In this document: in pieces, positions 8,595 through 19,070 of the stretch
Layout: every line of letters starts with the position of its first letter
How positions within the stretch are numbered: position 1 is the stretch's first letter
NCBI RefSeq assembly: GCF_008642275.1
Contig: NZ_CP029189.1
Span: 4,376,501 to 4,440,500, forward strand
Source: Streptomyces venezuelae
GTDB lineage: Bacteria; Actinomycetota; Actinomycetes; Streptomycetales; Streptomycetaceae
Length of the DNA: 64,000 nt
Direction of reading: 5' to 3'
The notes under the pieces: generated by a model
Databases searched by the model: none
Seen by the model: only the letters and a program-made list of their open reading frames with translations
What the model was told of the DNA's origin: nothing
Position numbers and translations under genes: made by a program

Positions 8595-8966
8595 CTGGGC
8601 TGGGCCGCCAATCGCCTCGGACGTTCGCCTCCGGTCCGCAGAGCGTGGCGACGCCCCGGGGGCGGCCCGGGGAGGGCATGGTCGTCCCGGGACGGCGGAT
8701 GACCGGCGTCCCGGGACGGCGGATGACCGGCGTCCGGATCCACGGACTCGTCCATATCGGTCGCAGTTCTGGGCAAAACGGATTCTCCGTTTGTTTCGAC
8801 TCCTTCAGAACATACCGGGGCTCACCGGACAGCGCGCGGGTGGTGGCCGGGAAGGCGCTCTCGGTGATCGAAAACAGACCCGATACGCTGGCTTGAGTGA
8901 TGGCAGCGACACATCGACAATCCATGTGATCGTCAGCGTGATCGTCAGCAGACAGGAGTACCCCTC
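8595..8966. other. Divergent intergenic region, hydrolase / polyprenyl synthase
   Basis: 372 bp with no convincing gene. It holds a 24-bp exact tandem repeat (8685-8732), a possible -10 TACGCT at 8884-8889 without a good -35, and a 12-bp exact tandem repeat (8926-8937 and 8938-8949) just upstream of the AGGAG ribosome-binding site of the synthase. Confidence 0.6.
8685..8732. repeat. 24-bp exact tandem repeat, two copies
   Basis: Two identical 24-bp units (8685-8708 and 8709-8732) lie in non-coding DNA upstream of the hydrolase start. Confidence 0.85.
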
Positions 8967-9977
8967 GTGACCGTCGTCGGGCCGTTCGGACTGAGCGTGC
9001 GGGACCAGGCTCTTGAGACCGATGTCCAGGCCGGACTGGCCGCCGTCGAGGCGGGTCTGCTGGAAGCCACCAAGAGCGAAGTCCCCTTCATCACCGAGGC
9101 CGCACAGCACCTGGTCCGGGCCGGAGGCAAGCGGTTCCGGCCGCTGCTGGTGATGCTCGCGTCCCGTTTCGGTGATCCCTACGCGCCCGGCATCGTGCCG
9201 TCCGCCGTCGTGGTCGAGCTCACGCACCTCGCCACGCTCTACCACGACGACGTCATGGACGAGGCGGACGTCCGCCGCGGGGTGGAGAGCGCCAACGCCC
9301 GCTGGGGCAACTCGGTGGCCGTCCTCACGGGTGACTTCCTGTTCGCCCGCGCCTCGCACATCCTGGCCGACCTCGGGCCCGAGGCCGTACGCATCCAGGC
9401 CGAGGCCTTCGAGCGGCTCGTGACGGGCCAGATCCTGGAGACGGCCGGCCCGCGCGACGGCCGCGACCCCGTCGCCCACTACCTCGACGTCATCGCCGGC
9501 AAGACCGGCTCGCTGATCGCGGTCTCCGGCCGCTTCGGCGCGCTCATGTCCGGCGCCGACGAGTCGGTCGTCGACATCCTGACCCAGTACGGCGAGCGCC
9601 TCGGCACCGCCTTCCAGCTCGCCGACGACGTTCTCGACATCGCCTCCGACGCGCACGAGTCCGGCAAGACCCCGGGCACCGACCTGCGCGAGGGCATCCC
9701 GACGCTGCCCGTGCTGCGGCTGCGCGAGATGGCGGCCCAGGGCGGCGACCCGGCGGACCTGGAGCTCGTACGGCTCCTGGACGGCGACCTCACGGACGAC
9801 GCCCGCCACGCCGAGGTCCTCACCCGGCTGCGCGCGCACCCCGCCCTGGAGCGGGCCCGCCGCGACACCATCCAGTACGCCGAGGACGCGCGGGCCATGC
9901 TGGCCCCGCTGCCGGAGTGCTTCGCCAAGTCGGCGCTCGAAGAGCTCTGCGACGCGGTGGTGCACCGCGCCGGGTAG
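8967..9977 (+). CDS. Long-chain polyprenyl diphosphate synthase (menaquinone side chain)
   Basis: This 336-aa trans-prenyltransferase condenses IPP onto an allylic diphosphate to make the isoprenoid tail, most likely of menaquinone. The substrate motif GGKRFRPLL, the first Asp-rich motif DDVMD (residues 94-98) and the second FQLADDVLD are all present. There is no bulky aromatic residue cluster just before the first motif of the kind that limits chain length to C15-C20 (LATLYHDDVMD), which fits a long-chain product. Start GTG 8967 has AGGAG at 8953-8957. A product of C35-C45 is likely but not provable here. Menaquinone is the expected quinone for the Nuo-type complex encoded downstream. Confidence 0.9.
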   Translation: MTVVGPFGLSVRDQALETDVQAGLAAVEAGLLEATKSEVPFITEAAQHLVRAGGKRFRPLLVMLASRFGDPYAPGIVPSAVVVELTHLATLYHDDVMDEADVRRGVESANARWGNSVAVLTGDFLFARASHILADLGPEAVRIQAEAFERLVTGQILETAGPRDGRDPVAHYLDVIAGKTGSLIAVSGRFGALMSGADESVVDILTQYGERLGTAFQLADDVLDIASDAHESGKTPGTDLREGIPTLPVLRLREMAAQGGDPADLELVRLLDGDLTDDARHAEVLTRLRAHPALERARRDTIQYAEDARAMLAPLPECFAKSALEELCDAVVHRAG

Positions 9978-9995
9978 CGGCCACACCTGCGGAAC

Positions 9996-10046
9996 GGGCC
10001 CTTCCGTCCCGGCGACCCCTACGGGTCGGGGGAGGAGGGCCCTTTT
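9996..10046 (+). terminator. Terminator of the polyprenyl synthase gene
   Basis: A nested hairpin: outer GGGCCC arms at 9996-10001 and 10037-10042, inner CGACCC/GGGTCG at 10013-10018 and 10023-10028, followed by TTTT. Confidence 0.75.
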
Positions 10047-10199
10047 CATGTCATCCCACGGGCGTACGCCGAGTTGCGTCCGGGGACTGACGCCCCAGGG
10101 CCGCCGATTTGGTCAGATGGAGTCATCAAACCCCACCAGATCGGGTGAGCGCGGCGACACGGTGGTCACCGCAGTCGACACAGAGGGCAGGGCACTGAC

Positions 10200-11408
10200 A
10201 TGGCACCGAACACCAAGACTTCCCGCAAGGCCGCCCGGTACGCCGTACCGGTAGCGGTGGCGGGCGTGGCCGCGGCGACCGTTGCGATGGTCCCGGCCTT
10301 CGCCAACGCCGGCGGGCCCGACCTGCCGAAGGTGACGGCGCAGCAGCTCATCGAGAAGGTCGCGGCCTCGGACGTGCAGCAGCTGTCCGGCACCGCGCGG
10401 ATCACCACCGACCTCGGCCTGCCGAAGATCGCGAGCGGGCTGCTCGGCGGCGGTGGTGTCGCGGGCGGCTCGGCCAACCCGGAGGACAAGGTCGCCCAGC
10501 TGGCGAACGGCAGCCACACCCTGCGTGTCGCCGCCGACGGCCCGGACCGCCAGCGGCTGACCTTCCTCGACGGCAAGGACGAGTACAGCCTCATCCACAA
10601 CGGCGACGACGTGTGGGGCTACGACTCCAAGTCGAACGAGGTCTTCCACGAGAAGAACGCCGAGGCCGGCCAGCGCAAGGACGGCGGCAAGGAGCACAAG
10701 ACCGGCGACCGCCTCGCCGCCTCCCCGCAGAAGCTGGCCGAGGAGATCCTGAAGGAGGCCGGCCCCACCACGGACGTCAGCGTGGGCGACACCGCGCAGG
10801 TGGCCGGGCGGGACGCCTACCAGCTGGTGCTGAAGCCCAAGCAGGCCGGCTCCACGGTCGGCTCGGTCCAGATCGCGGTGGACGCCAAGAACGGCGTGCC
10901 GCTGCGCGTGCAGCTGCTGTCCGCCCAGGGCGGCAAGCCGATCGTGGACGCCGGCTTCACCAAGGTCGACTTCGCCAAGCCGGCCGCCGACACCTTCTCC
11001 TTCACCGCGCCCAAGGGCGCCAAGGTGACCGAGGGCGCGGACGGCCCGGGCAAGGGCGGCGCGGACGAGCACTGGAAGGCGCTGGACTCCATCCCGGGCC
11101 TCGGCGGCCTGACCGGCGGCCCGGGCGGCCAGGGCGACATGAAGGTGCTCGGCGAGGGCTGGGCGACCATCGCCCGGATCGACTCGGGCTCCGGGCGGAG
11201 CCTGAAGGACCTGGAGAACGACAAGAACGCCCCGAAGGAGGCCAAGCAGTTCCTCGACTCCCTCGGGGACAAGGTCACCGGGAAGTTCGGCGAGGGCCGC
11301 GTCCTGTCGACCCGCCTGGTCAACGCCCTGATCACGGACGACGGCAAGGTCTACGTCGGCGCGGTCACCAAGGACGCGCTGGTCAAGGCGGCCGACGCGA
11401 ACAAGTAG
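10200..11408 (+). CDS. Secreted LolA-like (DUF2092-type) protein
   Basis: This 402-aa protein has an N-terminal signal sequence (basic MAPNTKTSRKAARY, then a hydrophobic run ending in AFANA). The rest reads as a lipid-carrier-like beta-rich fold: HTLRVAADGPDRQRLTFLDG, DDVWGYDSKSNEVFHEKN and later AGRDAYQLVLKPKQAGSTVG are typical of LolA/LppX-like proteins in Gram-positives. No lipobox Cys is seen, so it is probably secreted or membrane-tethered by an uncleaved signal. Function is unknown; LolA-like proteins bind hydrophobic ligands. It is monocistronic with a strong hairpin downstream. A second, lipidated LolA-like protein is encoded at 54306. Confidence 0.82.
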   Translation: MAPNTKTSRKAARYAVPVAVAGVAAATVAMVPAFANAGGPDLPKVTAQQLIEKVAASDVQQLSGTARITTDLGLPKIASGLLGGGGVAGGSANPEDKVAQLANGSHTLRVAADGPDRQRLTFLDGKDEYSLIHNGDDVWGYDSKSNEVFHEKNAEAGQRKDGGKEHKTGDRLAASPQKLAEEILKEAGPTTDVSVGDTAQVAGRDAYQLVLKPKQAGSTVGSVQIAVDAKNGVPLRVQLLSAQGGKPIVDAGFTKVDFAKPAADTFSFTAPKGAKVTEGADGPGKGGADEHWKALDSIPGLGGLTGGPGGQGDMKVLGEGWATIARIDSGSGRSLKDLENDKNAPKEAKQFLDSLGDKVTGKFGEGRVLSTRLVNALITDDGKVYVGAVTKDALVKAADANK

Positions 11409-11454
11409 CCGGCCGCCGGACGGCCGCCGGACGACCGCCGGAGCGGTAGCGGCG

Positions 11455-11487
11455 AGGGTGGGCAGGGACTGTGTCCCTGCCCACCCT
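11455..11487 (+). terminator. Terminator of the LolA-like gene
   Basis: A perfect 15-bp stem (11455-11469 with 11473-11487) with a 3-nt loop, 46 bp past the stop. There is no U-tract, which is common for Streptomyces terminators. Confidence 0.75.
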
Positions 11488-11523
11488 TGTGCCGTTCCCG
11501 CTCCGCGTACAGCACACCCGCTG

Positions 11524-11529
11524 TACGGT
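11524..11529 (+). promoter_or_regulatory. Candidate -10 box, leaderless toxin-antitoxin transcript
   Basis: TACGGT (TANNNT) ends 7 nt before the antitoxin ATG at 11537. No Shine-Dalgarno sequence is visible between them, suggesting a leaderless mRNA. Confidence 0.5.
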
Positions 11530-11536
11530 GTTGGAC

Positions 11537-11740
11537 ATGTCGAGACACGTCACCATCCGCCTGGACGAGGAGTTCCACGAGCGCCTGAAGGCACGTGCGG
11601 CGGCTCTGGGGACGACGGTCACCGCGCTGATCACCGAAGTCACGGAACGCGAACTCGACGAGGACCGGAAGAACTTCCTCTCCGGCATAGAGGAGTTCGC
11701 CGACCACTGGGGCTACTTCCAGCAGCGGTTCGGCAATTGA
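11537..11740 (+). CDS. RHH-type antitoxin
   Basis: This 67-aa protein starts MSRHVTIRLDEEFHERLKAR, a ribbon-helix-helix DNA-binding domain (beta strand VTIRLD then two helices). The C-terminal tail DRKNFLSGIEEFADHWGYFQ would wrap the toxin. The longer frame from 11471 runs through the preceding terminator, so the ATG at 11537 is used. Its TGA overlaps the TTG start of the next gene (TTGA). The layout antitoxin-first, overlapping, with an autoregulatory N-terminal DNA-binding domain is that of a type II toxin-antitoxin module. Confidence 0.82.
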   Translation: MSRHVTIRLDEEFHERLKARAAALGTTVTALITEVTERELDEDRKNFLSGIEEFADHWGYFQQRFGN

Positions 11741-12153
11741 AGATCACCATGGAGTGGGCCTGGACGGCTCTGGCCCACCATCTCCCGTCCGATCCCGCCG
11801 TGTGGGATCCCTCCGGGGTGGCCGCCGCGGTCGCCCGGCACCAGAACGACCTCGTCCTCGTGCCCGAACAGCCCGCCCCGGACACCGCGTGGCGGGCCGC
11901 CGCGTTTTTGCACACCCTCGCGGTGTGCCCCGCCCTCGAATCCCCGATGAACGAGTTCTACGCGGCCGCGGCCACCCGCTCGTACCTGCGGGTGGCCGGA
12001 GCCGAGCAGCTGCCCTCGCCGGAGGAACTCGGCGATCTGGTGGAGGCCGCGAAGCTGGGCCGCGCGGACATCGCGGCCGTGGCCGAGGAGCTGCGCGCCC
12101 GTATCCAGGGCCCGCTCCAGCCGTCCTCGCAGGCCCGTGCCGAGGACGCCTGA
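11737..12153 (+). CDS. Fic/Doc-like toxin with degenerate catalytic motif
   Basis: This 138-aa protein follows the RHH antitoxin with a 4-bp TTGA overlap; an in-frame ATG at 11749 is the alternative start. Segments VAAAVARHQNDLVLV, DTAWRAAAFLHTLAV and PMNEFYAAAATRSYLRVAG match the small Doc-like family annotated in Streptomyces as a Fic-family toxin component. The canonical Fic loop HPFxDGNGR is not present; the equivalent segment LESPMNEFYAAAATRSYL keeps only N and the following helix. The protein may have lost AMP/phosphotransferase activity or use another chemistry. The family call is moderate. Confidence 0.68.
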   Translation: MKITMEWAWTALAHHLPSDPAVWDPSGVAAAVARHQNDLVLVPEQPAPDTAWRAAAFLHTLAVCPALESPMNEFYAAAATRSYLRVAGAEQLPSPEELGDLVEAAKLGRADIAAVAEELRARIQGPLQPSSQARAEDA

Positions 12154-12177
12154 GCCCGGAAACCGGACCAGGCGTCC
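12144..12177. terminator. Bidirectional hairpin between toxin and aminopeptidase genes
   Basis: A 9-bp perfect inverted repeat (12144-12152 with 12169-12177) spans the toxin stop codon and lies next to the stop of the convergent aminopeptidase gene, so it can serve both. Confidence 0.5.
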
Positions 12178-12186
12178 CCGGAAGGG

Positions 12187-13563
<1,377 letters not shown>

Positions 13564-13649
13564 TTAGTGCGTCAGTGCGAGCCTGATGTTCAGCGAGAGT
13601 ATGACTGTCCGTCAAGACCACAATCCGGTCAGGGTGGTTCGGAAAACGG

Positions 13650-13686
13650 ACGATCCCCGGTACGGGTGGTCCGTACCGGGGATCGT
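13650..13686 (-). terminator. Terminator of rarD
   Basis: A perfect 16-bp stem (13650-13665 with 13671-13686) and a 5-nt loop, 27 bp past the rarD stop, followed on the minus strand by a T-rich CCGTTTTCC. Confidence 0.85.
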
Positions 13687-13713
13687 CGGCCCTGCGCGGG
13701 GCTGCGGGTGGCG

Positions 13714-14661
13714 TTACGCGGGCTCGCGGGCCGGCGTCGCCAGGGCGGCCGGCGCGGCCGCCGCCAGCGCGGCCCGGGACCGCCGCGCCGTACGCAGCGC
13801 GTCCCAGGTGAGGAGCACGAGCGCGGCCCACACCAGGGAGAAGCCCGCCCAGCGCTCCGGCGGCATGGCCTCGTGGAAGTACAGGACGCCGAGCCCGAAC
13901 TGGAAGACCGGGGCCATGTACTGGAGCAGCCCGAGGGTGGACAGCGGGACCCGGATGGCCGCCGCCCCGAAGAGCACCAGCGGGATCGCGGTGACGAGGC
14001 CTGTCGCGGCCAGCAGCAGCGCGTGCCCGACGCCCTGCGAGGTGAAGGTGGACTGGCCCTGCGCGCCCAGCCACAGCAGGTAGCCGAGGGCCGGGAGGAA
14101 CAGCATGGCCGTCTCGGCGGCCAGCGACTCCAGCCCGCCCATGTTGAGCTTCTTCTTGATCAGCCCGTACGTCGCGAAGGAGCAGGCGAGGACCAGCGAG
14201 ATCCACGGGGGCCGGCCGTAGCCGACGGCCAGCACGAGGACGGCGACGAAACTGAGGCCGACGGCCACCCACTGCGCGCGGCGCAGCCGCTCGCCCAGCA
14301 CCAGCACGCCCATGGCGATGCTGACCAGCGGGTTGATGAAGTAGCCGAGGCTCGACTCGACGACGTGGCCGTTGTTGACCGACCAGATGTAGAGGCCCCA
14401 GTTCACGCTGATCACCGATGCGGCCAGGGCGGTCAGGCCGAGCTTGCGCGGCTGGCGGAGCAGCTCGCGTATCCAGCCCCAGCGGCGCACCACGAGCAGC
14501 GCCAGACCGACCACGGCCAGGGACCACGTCATGCGGTGGGCGAGGATCTCGACGGCGCCGGCGGGCATCAGGAGCGGCCAGAAGAGGGGCACCAGCCCCC
14601 ACATCCCGTAAGCGCCGAATCCGTAGAGCAAACCCGCGCGCTGCTCGTTCTCTGCCTTCAC
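13714..14661 (-). CDS. rarD: RarD-type EamA/DMT transporter
   Basis: This 315-aa membrane protein has about ten transmembrane helices in two EamA halves. Signature segments for RarD include GAYGMWGLVPLFWPLL, ILAHRMTWSL, SVNWGLYIWSVNNGHVVESSLGYFINPLVS and GLLQYMAPVFQF. RarD relatives are drug/metabolite exporters; the chloramphenicol-sensitivity label is historical and the substrate is unknown. The frame extends to 14724, but the GTG at 14661 has GGAGG a few nt upstream and the conserved part begins right after it. Confidence 0.9.
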   Translation of the reverse strand: MKAENEQRAGLLYGFGAYGMWGLVPLFWPLLMPAGAVEILAHRMTWSLAVVGLALLVVRRWGWIRELLRQPRKLGLTALAASVISVNWGLYIWSVNNGHVVESSLGYFINPLVSIAMGVLVLGERLRRAQWVAVGLSFVAVLVLAVGYGRPPWISLVLACSFATYGLIKKKLNMGGLESLAAETAMLFLPALGYLLWLGAQGQSTFTSQGVGHALLLAATGLVTAIPLVLFGAAAIRVPLSTLGLLQYMAPVFQFGLGVLYFHEAMPPERWAGFSLVWAALVLLTWDALRTARRSRAALAAAAPAALATPAREPA

Positions 14662-14780
14662 GGGGCCTCCTGTACGCATTCCAGCCAACTTCACGACGGT
14701 AACGCCGTACGGCCCGGATGTCATGCCCGTAATCAGGAGATACTCATGACATCTTGCCGGGCCCGCGAGGCCCGGTCGCG

Positions 14781-14817
14781 ACGGAGCCCGGATCCTGGCG
14801 CGGGATCCGGGCTCCGT
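14781..14817 (-). terminator. Terminator of the korAB operon
   Basis: A perfect 15-bp inverted repeat (14781-14795 with 14803-14817) with a 7-nt loop, 30 bp past the korB stop on the minus strand. Confidence 0.82.
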
Positions 14818-14846
14818 TCGCGTGCGTTCGCTGCGCGCGCCACCGC

Positions 14847-15921
<1,075 letters not shown>

Positions 15922-15929
<8 letters not shown>

Positions 15930-17865
15930 CGATGGCCTCCTTGAGAACCGTGGCGAGCTGCTCCGCCTTGAACGGCATTCCGTTGACCTGGTTGTACGAC
16001 TGGGCGTCGACCAGGTATTTCGCCCGGATCAGGGTGGCGAGCTGCCCGAGGTTCATCTCCGGCACCACTACCTTCTCGTAACGCTCCAGGACCTCGCCGA
16101 GATTCCTTGGGAAGGGGTTGACGTGGCGCAGATGGGCCTGGGCGATGGGGAGTCCGGTGTTCCGCAGCCGGCGGACGGCCGCCGTGATGGGGCCGTAGGT
16201 GGAACCCCAGCCCAGGACCAGGGTGGTGGCGCCGTCCGGGTCGTCGACGTCGAGGTCGGGCACCCGGATGCCGTCGATCTTGGCCTGACGGGTGCGGACC
16301 ATGAGGTCGTGGTTGGCCGGGTCGTAGGAGATGTTGCCGGTGCCGTCCTGCTTCTCGATGCCGCCGATGCGGTGTTCGAGGCCGGGGGTGCCGGGGATGG
16401 CCCAGGGCCGCGCGAGGGTCTCCGGGTCCCGCTTGAACGGCCAGAAGACCTCGGTGCCGTCGGACAGGGTGTGGTTCGCACCGGTGGCGAACTTGACCTT
16501 CAGGTCGGGCAGGTCGGCGACCTCCGGGATCCGCCAGGGCTCGGATCCGTTGGCGAGGTAGCCGTCGGAGAGCAGGAACACCGGCGTCCGGTAGGTGAGT
16601 GCGATCCGGGCCGCGTCGAGCGCGGCGTCGAAGCAGTCCGCGGGCGTCCGCGGCGCCACGATCGGAACGGGCGCCTCGCCGTTGCGGCCGTACATCGCCT
16701 GGAGGAGGTCCGCCTGCTCGGTCTTCGTCGGCAGACCGGTGGAGGGGCCGCCGCGCTGGATGTCCACGATCAGCAGCGGAAGCTCCAGCGACACCGCGAG
16801 GCCGATCGCCTCCGACTTGAGCGCGACACCCGGACCGGAGGTGGTGGTCACCCCGAGGGCGCCGCCGAAGGCCGCGCCGAGGGCCGCGCCGATGCCGGCG
16901 ATCTCGTCCTCGGCCTGGAAGGTCCGCACGCCGAAGTTCTTGTGCTTCGACAGCTCGTGCAGGATGTCCGAGGCCGGGGTGATCGGGTAGGAGCCCAGGT
17001 AGAGGGGCAGATCGGCCTGCTGGCTCGCGGCGACCAGACCGTAGGAGAGCGCCAGGTTCCCCGAGATGTTGCGGTAGGTGCCGGTGGGGAAGGCGCGGGT
17101 GGCGGGGGCGACCTCGTAGGAGACCGCGAAGTCCTCGGTCGTCTCCCCGAAGTTCCAGCCGGCCCGGAAGGCGACGACGTTCGCCTCGGCGATCTCGGGC
17201 TTCTTCGCGAACTTCTGCCGCAGGAAGTTCTCGGTGCCCTCGGTGGGCCGGTGGTACATCCACGACAGCAGGCCCAGCGCGAACATGTTCTTGCTGCGCT
17301 CGGCCTCCTTGCGGGAGAGGCCGAAGTCCTTCAGCGCCTCGACCGTCAGGGTGGTCAGCGGCACCGGGTGCAGGCTGTAGGCGTCGAGGGAGCCGTCCTC
17401 CAGCGGCGAGGTGGCGTAGCCGACCTTGGCCATGGGGCGCTTGGTGAACTCATCCGTGTTGATGATGATCTCCGCGCCGCGCGGCAGGTCCGCGATGTTC
17501 GCCTTCAGGGCCGCCGGGTTCATCGCCACCAGCACGTTCGGGGCGTCGCCCGGGGTGAGGATGTCGTGGTCGGCGAAGTGCAGCTGGAAGGAGGAGACGC
17601 CCGGAAGGGTTCCGGCGGGGGCACGGATCTCGGCGGGGAAGTTCGGCAGCGTCGACAGGTCGTTTCCGAAGGACGCCGTTTCCGAGGTGAAGCGGTCACC
17701 GGTGAGCTGCATACCGTCACCGGAGTCACCCGCGAATCGGATGATCACACGATCGAGGCGGCGCACTTCCTTGCCGCCCGGACTCTCCGGGGTGCGCTGT
17801 CCACCGACGACCGCACCCCCGGCCCCGTCGGCCTGCTCGGCTGGGCTGCTGACCTGGCTGGTCAC
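15922..17865 (-). CDS. korA: 2-oxoglutarate:ferredoxin oxidoreductase, alpha/gamma fused subunit
   Basis: This 647-aa protein fuses the gamma domain (RRLDRVIIRFAGDSGDGMQL near residue 35 onward) and the alpha domain (YPITPASDILHEL, FQAEDEIAGIGAALGAAFGG, TTTSGPGVALKSEAIGLA). Both are intact. The GTG start at 17865 is preceded by a perfect AAGGAGG. It forms the KorAB complex with the downstream gene. Upstream, in 150 bp, lies a 15-bp palindrome and then the stop of the response regulator gene on the same strand. Confidence 0.95.
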
Positions 17866-17996
17866 TGAACTGGACCTCCTTCGAGGCGTGACCCCCCGGG
17901 ACCCACCCTACGACGGTAGGGATCAAGGCCCCCAGGAGCGGTCACATTCTGGACCGTAGGGCCGCCCCTTGAGACGGCCCTGCCGGTATGCCATAT

Positions 17997-18011
17997 CTGA
18001 CAGAGTGTCAG
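17997..18011. promoter_or_regulatory. Short palindrome in the korA upstream region
   Basis: CTGACA-GAG-TGTCAG, a 6-3-6 inverted repeat located 132 bp upstream of korA and 5 bp after the response regulator stop. It could be an operator; the stem is short for a terminator. Confidence 0.3.
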
Positions 18012-18015
18012 TCGA

Positions 18016-18687
18016 TCAAGATTTCAGATAGGTGAGAACGGCCAGAACCCGCCGGTGATCCCCGTCACTCGGCGAAAGGCCCAGCTTCATGAAGATGTTG
18101 CTGACGTGCTTCTCCACCGCCCCGTCGCTCACCACCAGCTGCTTCGCGACGGCGGAATTCGTCCGGCCCTCGGCCATCAGCCCGAGCACCTCGCGCTCGC
18201 GCGGTGTCAGGCCCGCCAGCACGTCCTGCTTCCGGCTGCGGCCGAGCAGCTGGGCGACGACCTCGGGGTCCAGGGCCGTACCGCCCCGGGCCACCCGCAC
18301 CACCGCGTCCAGGAACTCCCGCACCTCGGCCACCCGGTCCTTGAGGAGGTACCCCACCCCGGTACTGGAACCGGCCAGCAGTTCGGTGGCGTACTGCTCC
18401 TCCACGTACTGGGACAGCACGAGGACACCTATCCCGGGGTGGTCGCGACGCAGCCGTACGGCCGCCCGTACGCCCTCGTCCGTATGGGTCGGCGGCATCC
18501 GCACGTCCGCCACCACCACGTCCGGCAGCGCCCCCTCGGCCGCCAGGTCCGCCACCGTCTTGATCAGGGCCTCTGCGTCCCCGACGCCCGCCACGACGTC
18601 ATGCCCCCGGTCGGTCAGCAACCGGGTCAGGCCCTCACGCAGCAGCACTGAATCCTCGGCGATGACCACCCGCACCCTGTCTTCCAC
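18016..18687 (-). CDS. NarL/LuxR-family response regulator
   Basis: This 223-aa response regulator has an N-terminal receiver with acidic E11/D12, phospho-acceptor D61 in VVVADVRMPPTHTDEG and a conserved Lys in GYLLKDRV. The C-terminal LuxR-type helix-turn-helix is LTPREREVLGLMAEGRTNSAVAKQ (about residues 160-215). It is the only response regulator near the two histidine kinases at 19071 and 20943 and is the likely output for both. It lies between the kinase genes and korAB on the same strand. Confidence 0.93.
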   Translation of the reverse strand: MEDRVRVVIAEDSVLLREGLTRLLTDRGHDVVAGVGDAEALIKTVADLAAEGALPDVVVADVRMPPTHTDEGVRAAVRLRRDHPGIGVLVLSQYVEEQYATELLAGSSTGVGYLLKDRVAEVREFLDAVVRVARGGTALDPEVVAQLLGRSRKQDVLAGLTPREREVLGLMAEGRTNSAVAKQLVVSDGAVEKHVSNIFMKLGLSPSDGDHRRVLAVLTYLKS

Positions 18688-19070
18688 GACTCAGCAGCTC
18701 CCGCGTCCACTCGTTCATGCAGTACCCGACTCAGCCAAGCATCCCAGCCTGAGGTCGCCGGGAAGGCAGAGCCGGGACAACACGTCGCCGTACGGGGGGA
18801 GTTTTCGAGTACCGGAAGGGCGCCTACCGCAAACGGGCCCGACGCGAGCCGGGAGTTACGGGGGACCGGGTCGGGGCGGGCGGCAGGCCGCGAAGGGGCT
18901 GGATAGTGGCGGGACGGGAGCCGCGAAGGGGCGAAAGGGCCGGGCCGTCGGGCCCGACCCGGCCCTCGTTTCGGCGACTCGGCGACTCGGCGAAATGGGA
19001 AGTCCGGGGACTCGGGAACTCCGGGGACTCCGCGGTCTACTAGGGGAACTCCGACGGCTCCGGCGGCCTG
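18688..19070. other. Non-coding gap between kinase 1 and the response regulator
   Basis: 383 bp with no convincing gene. It is G-rich with simple repetition, such as two adjacent CGGCGACT units at 18972-18987 and several GGGACTCGGGAACTC-like runs to 19040. It presumably holds the response regulator promoter; I could not identify one. Confidence 0.5.

Noticed and set aside
6064..8925. 953-aa minus-strand frame across the HAD and CocE genes
   Set aside because: It is out of frame with the catalytic motifs of the hydrolase and crosses the HAD gene in antisense.
10048..10254. 68-aa frame upstream of the LolA-like gene
   Set aside because: It overlaps the synthase terminator tail and the next gene start in another frame; no ribosome-binding site or recognisable sequence.
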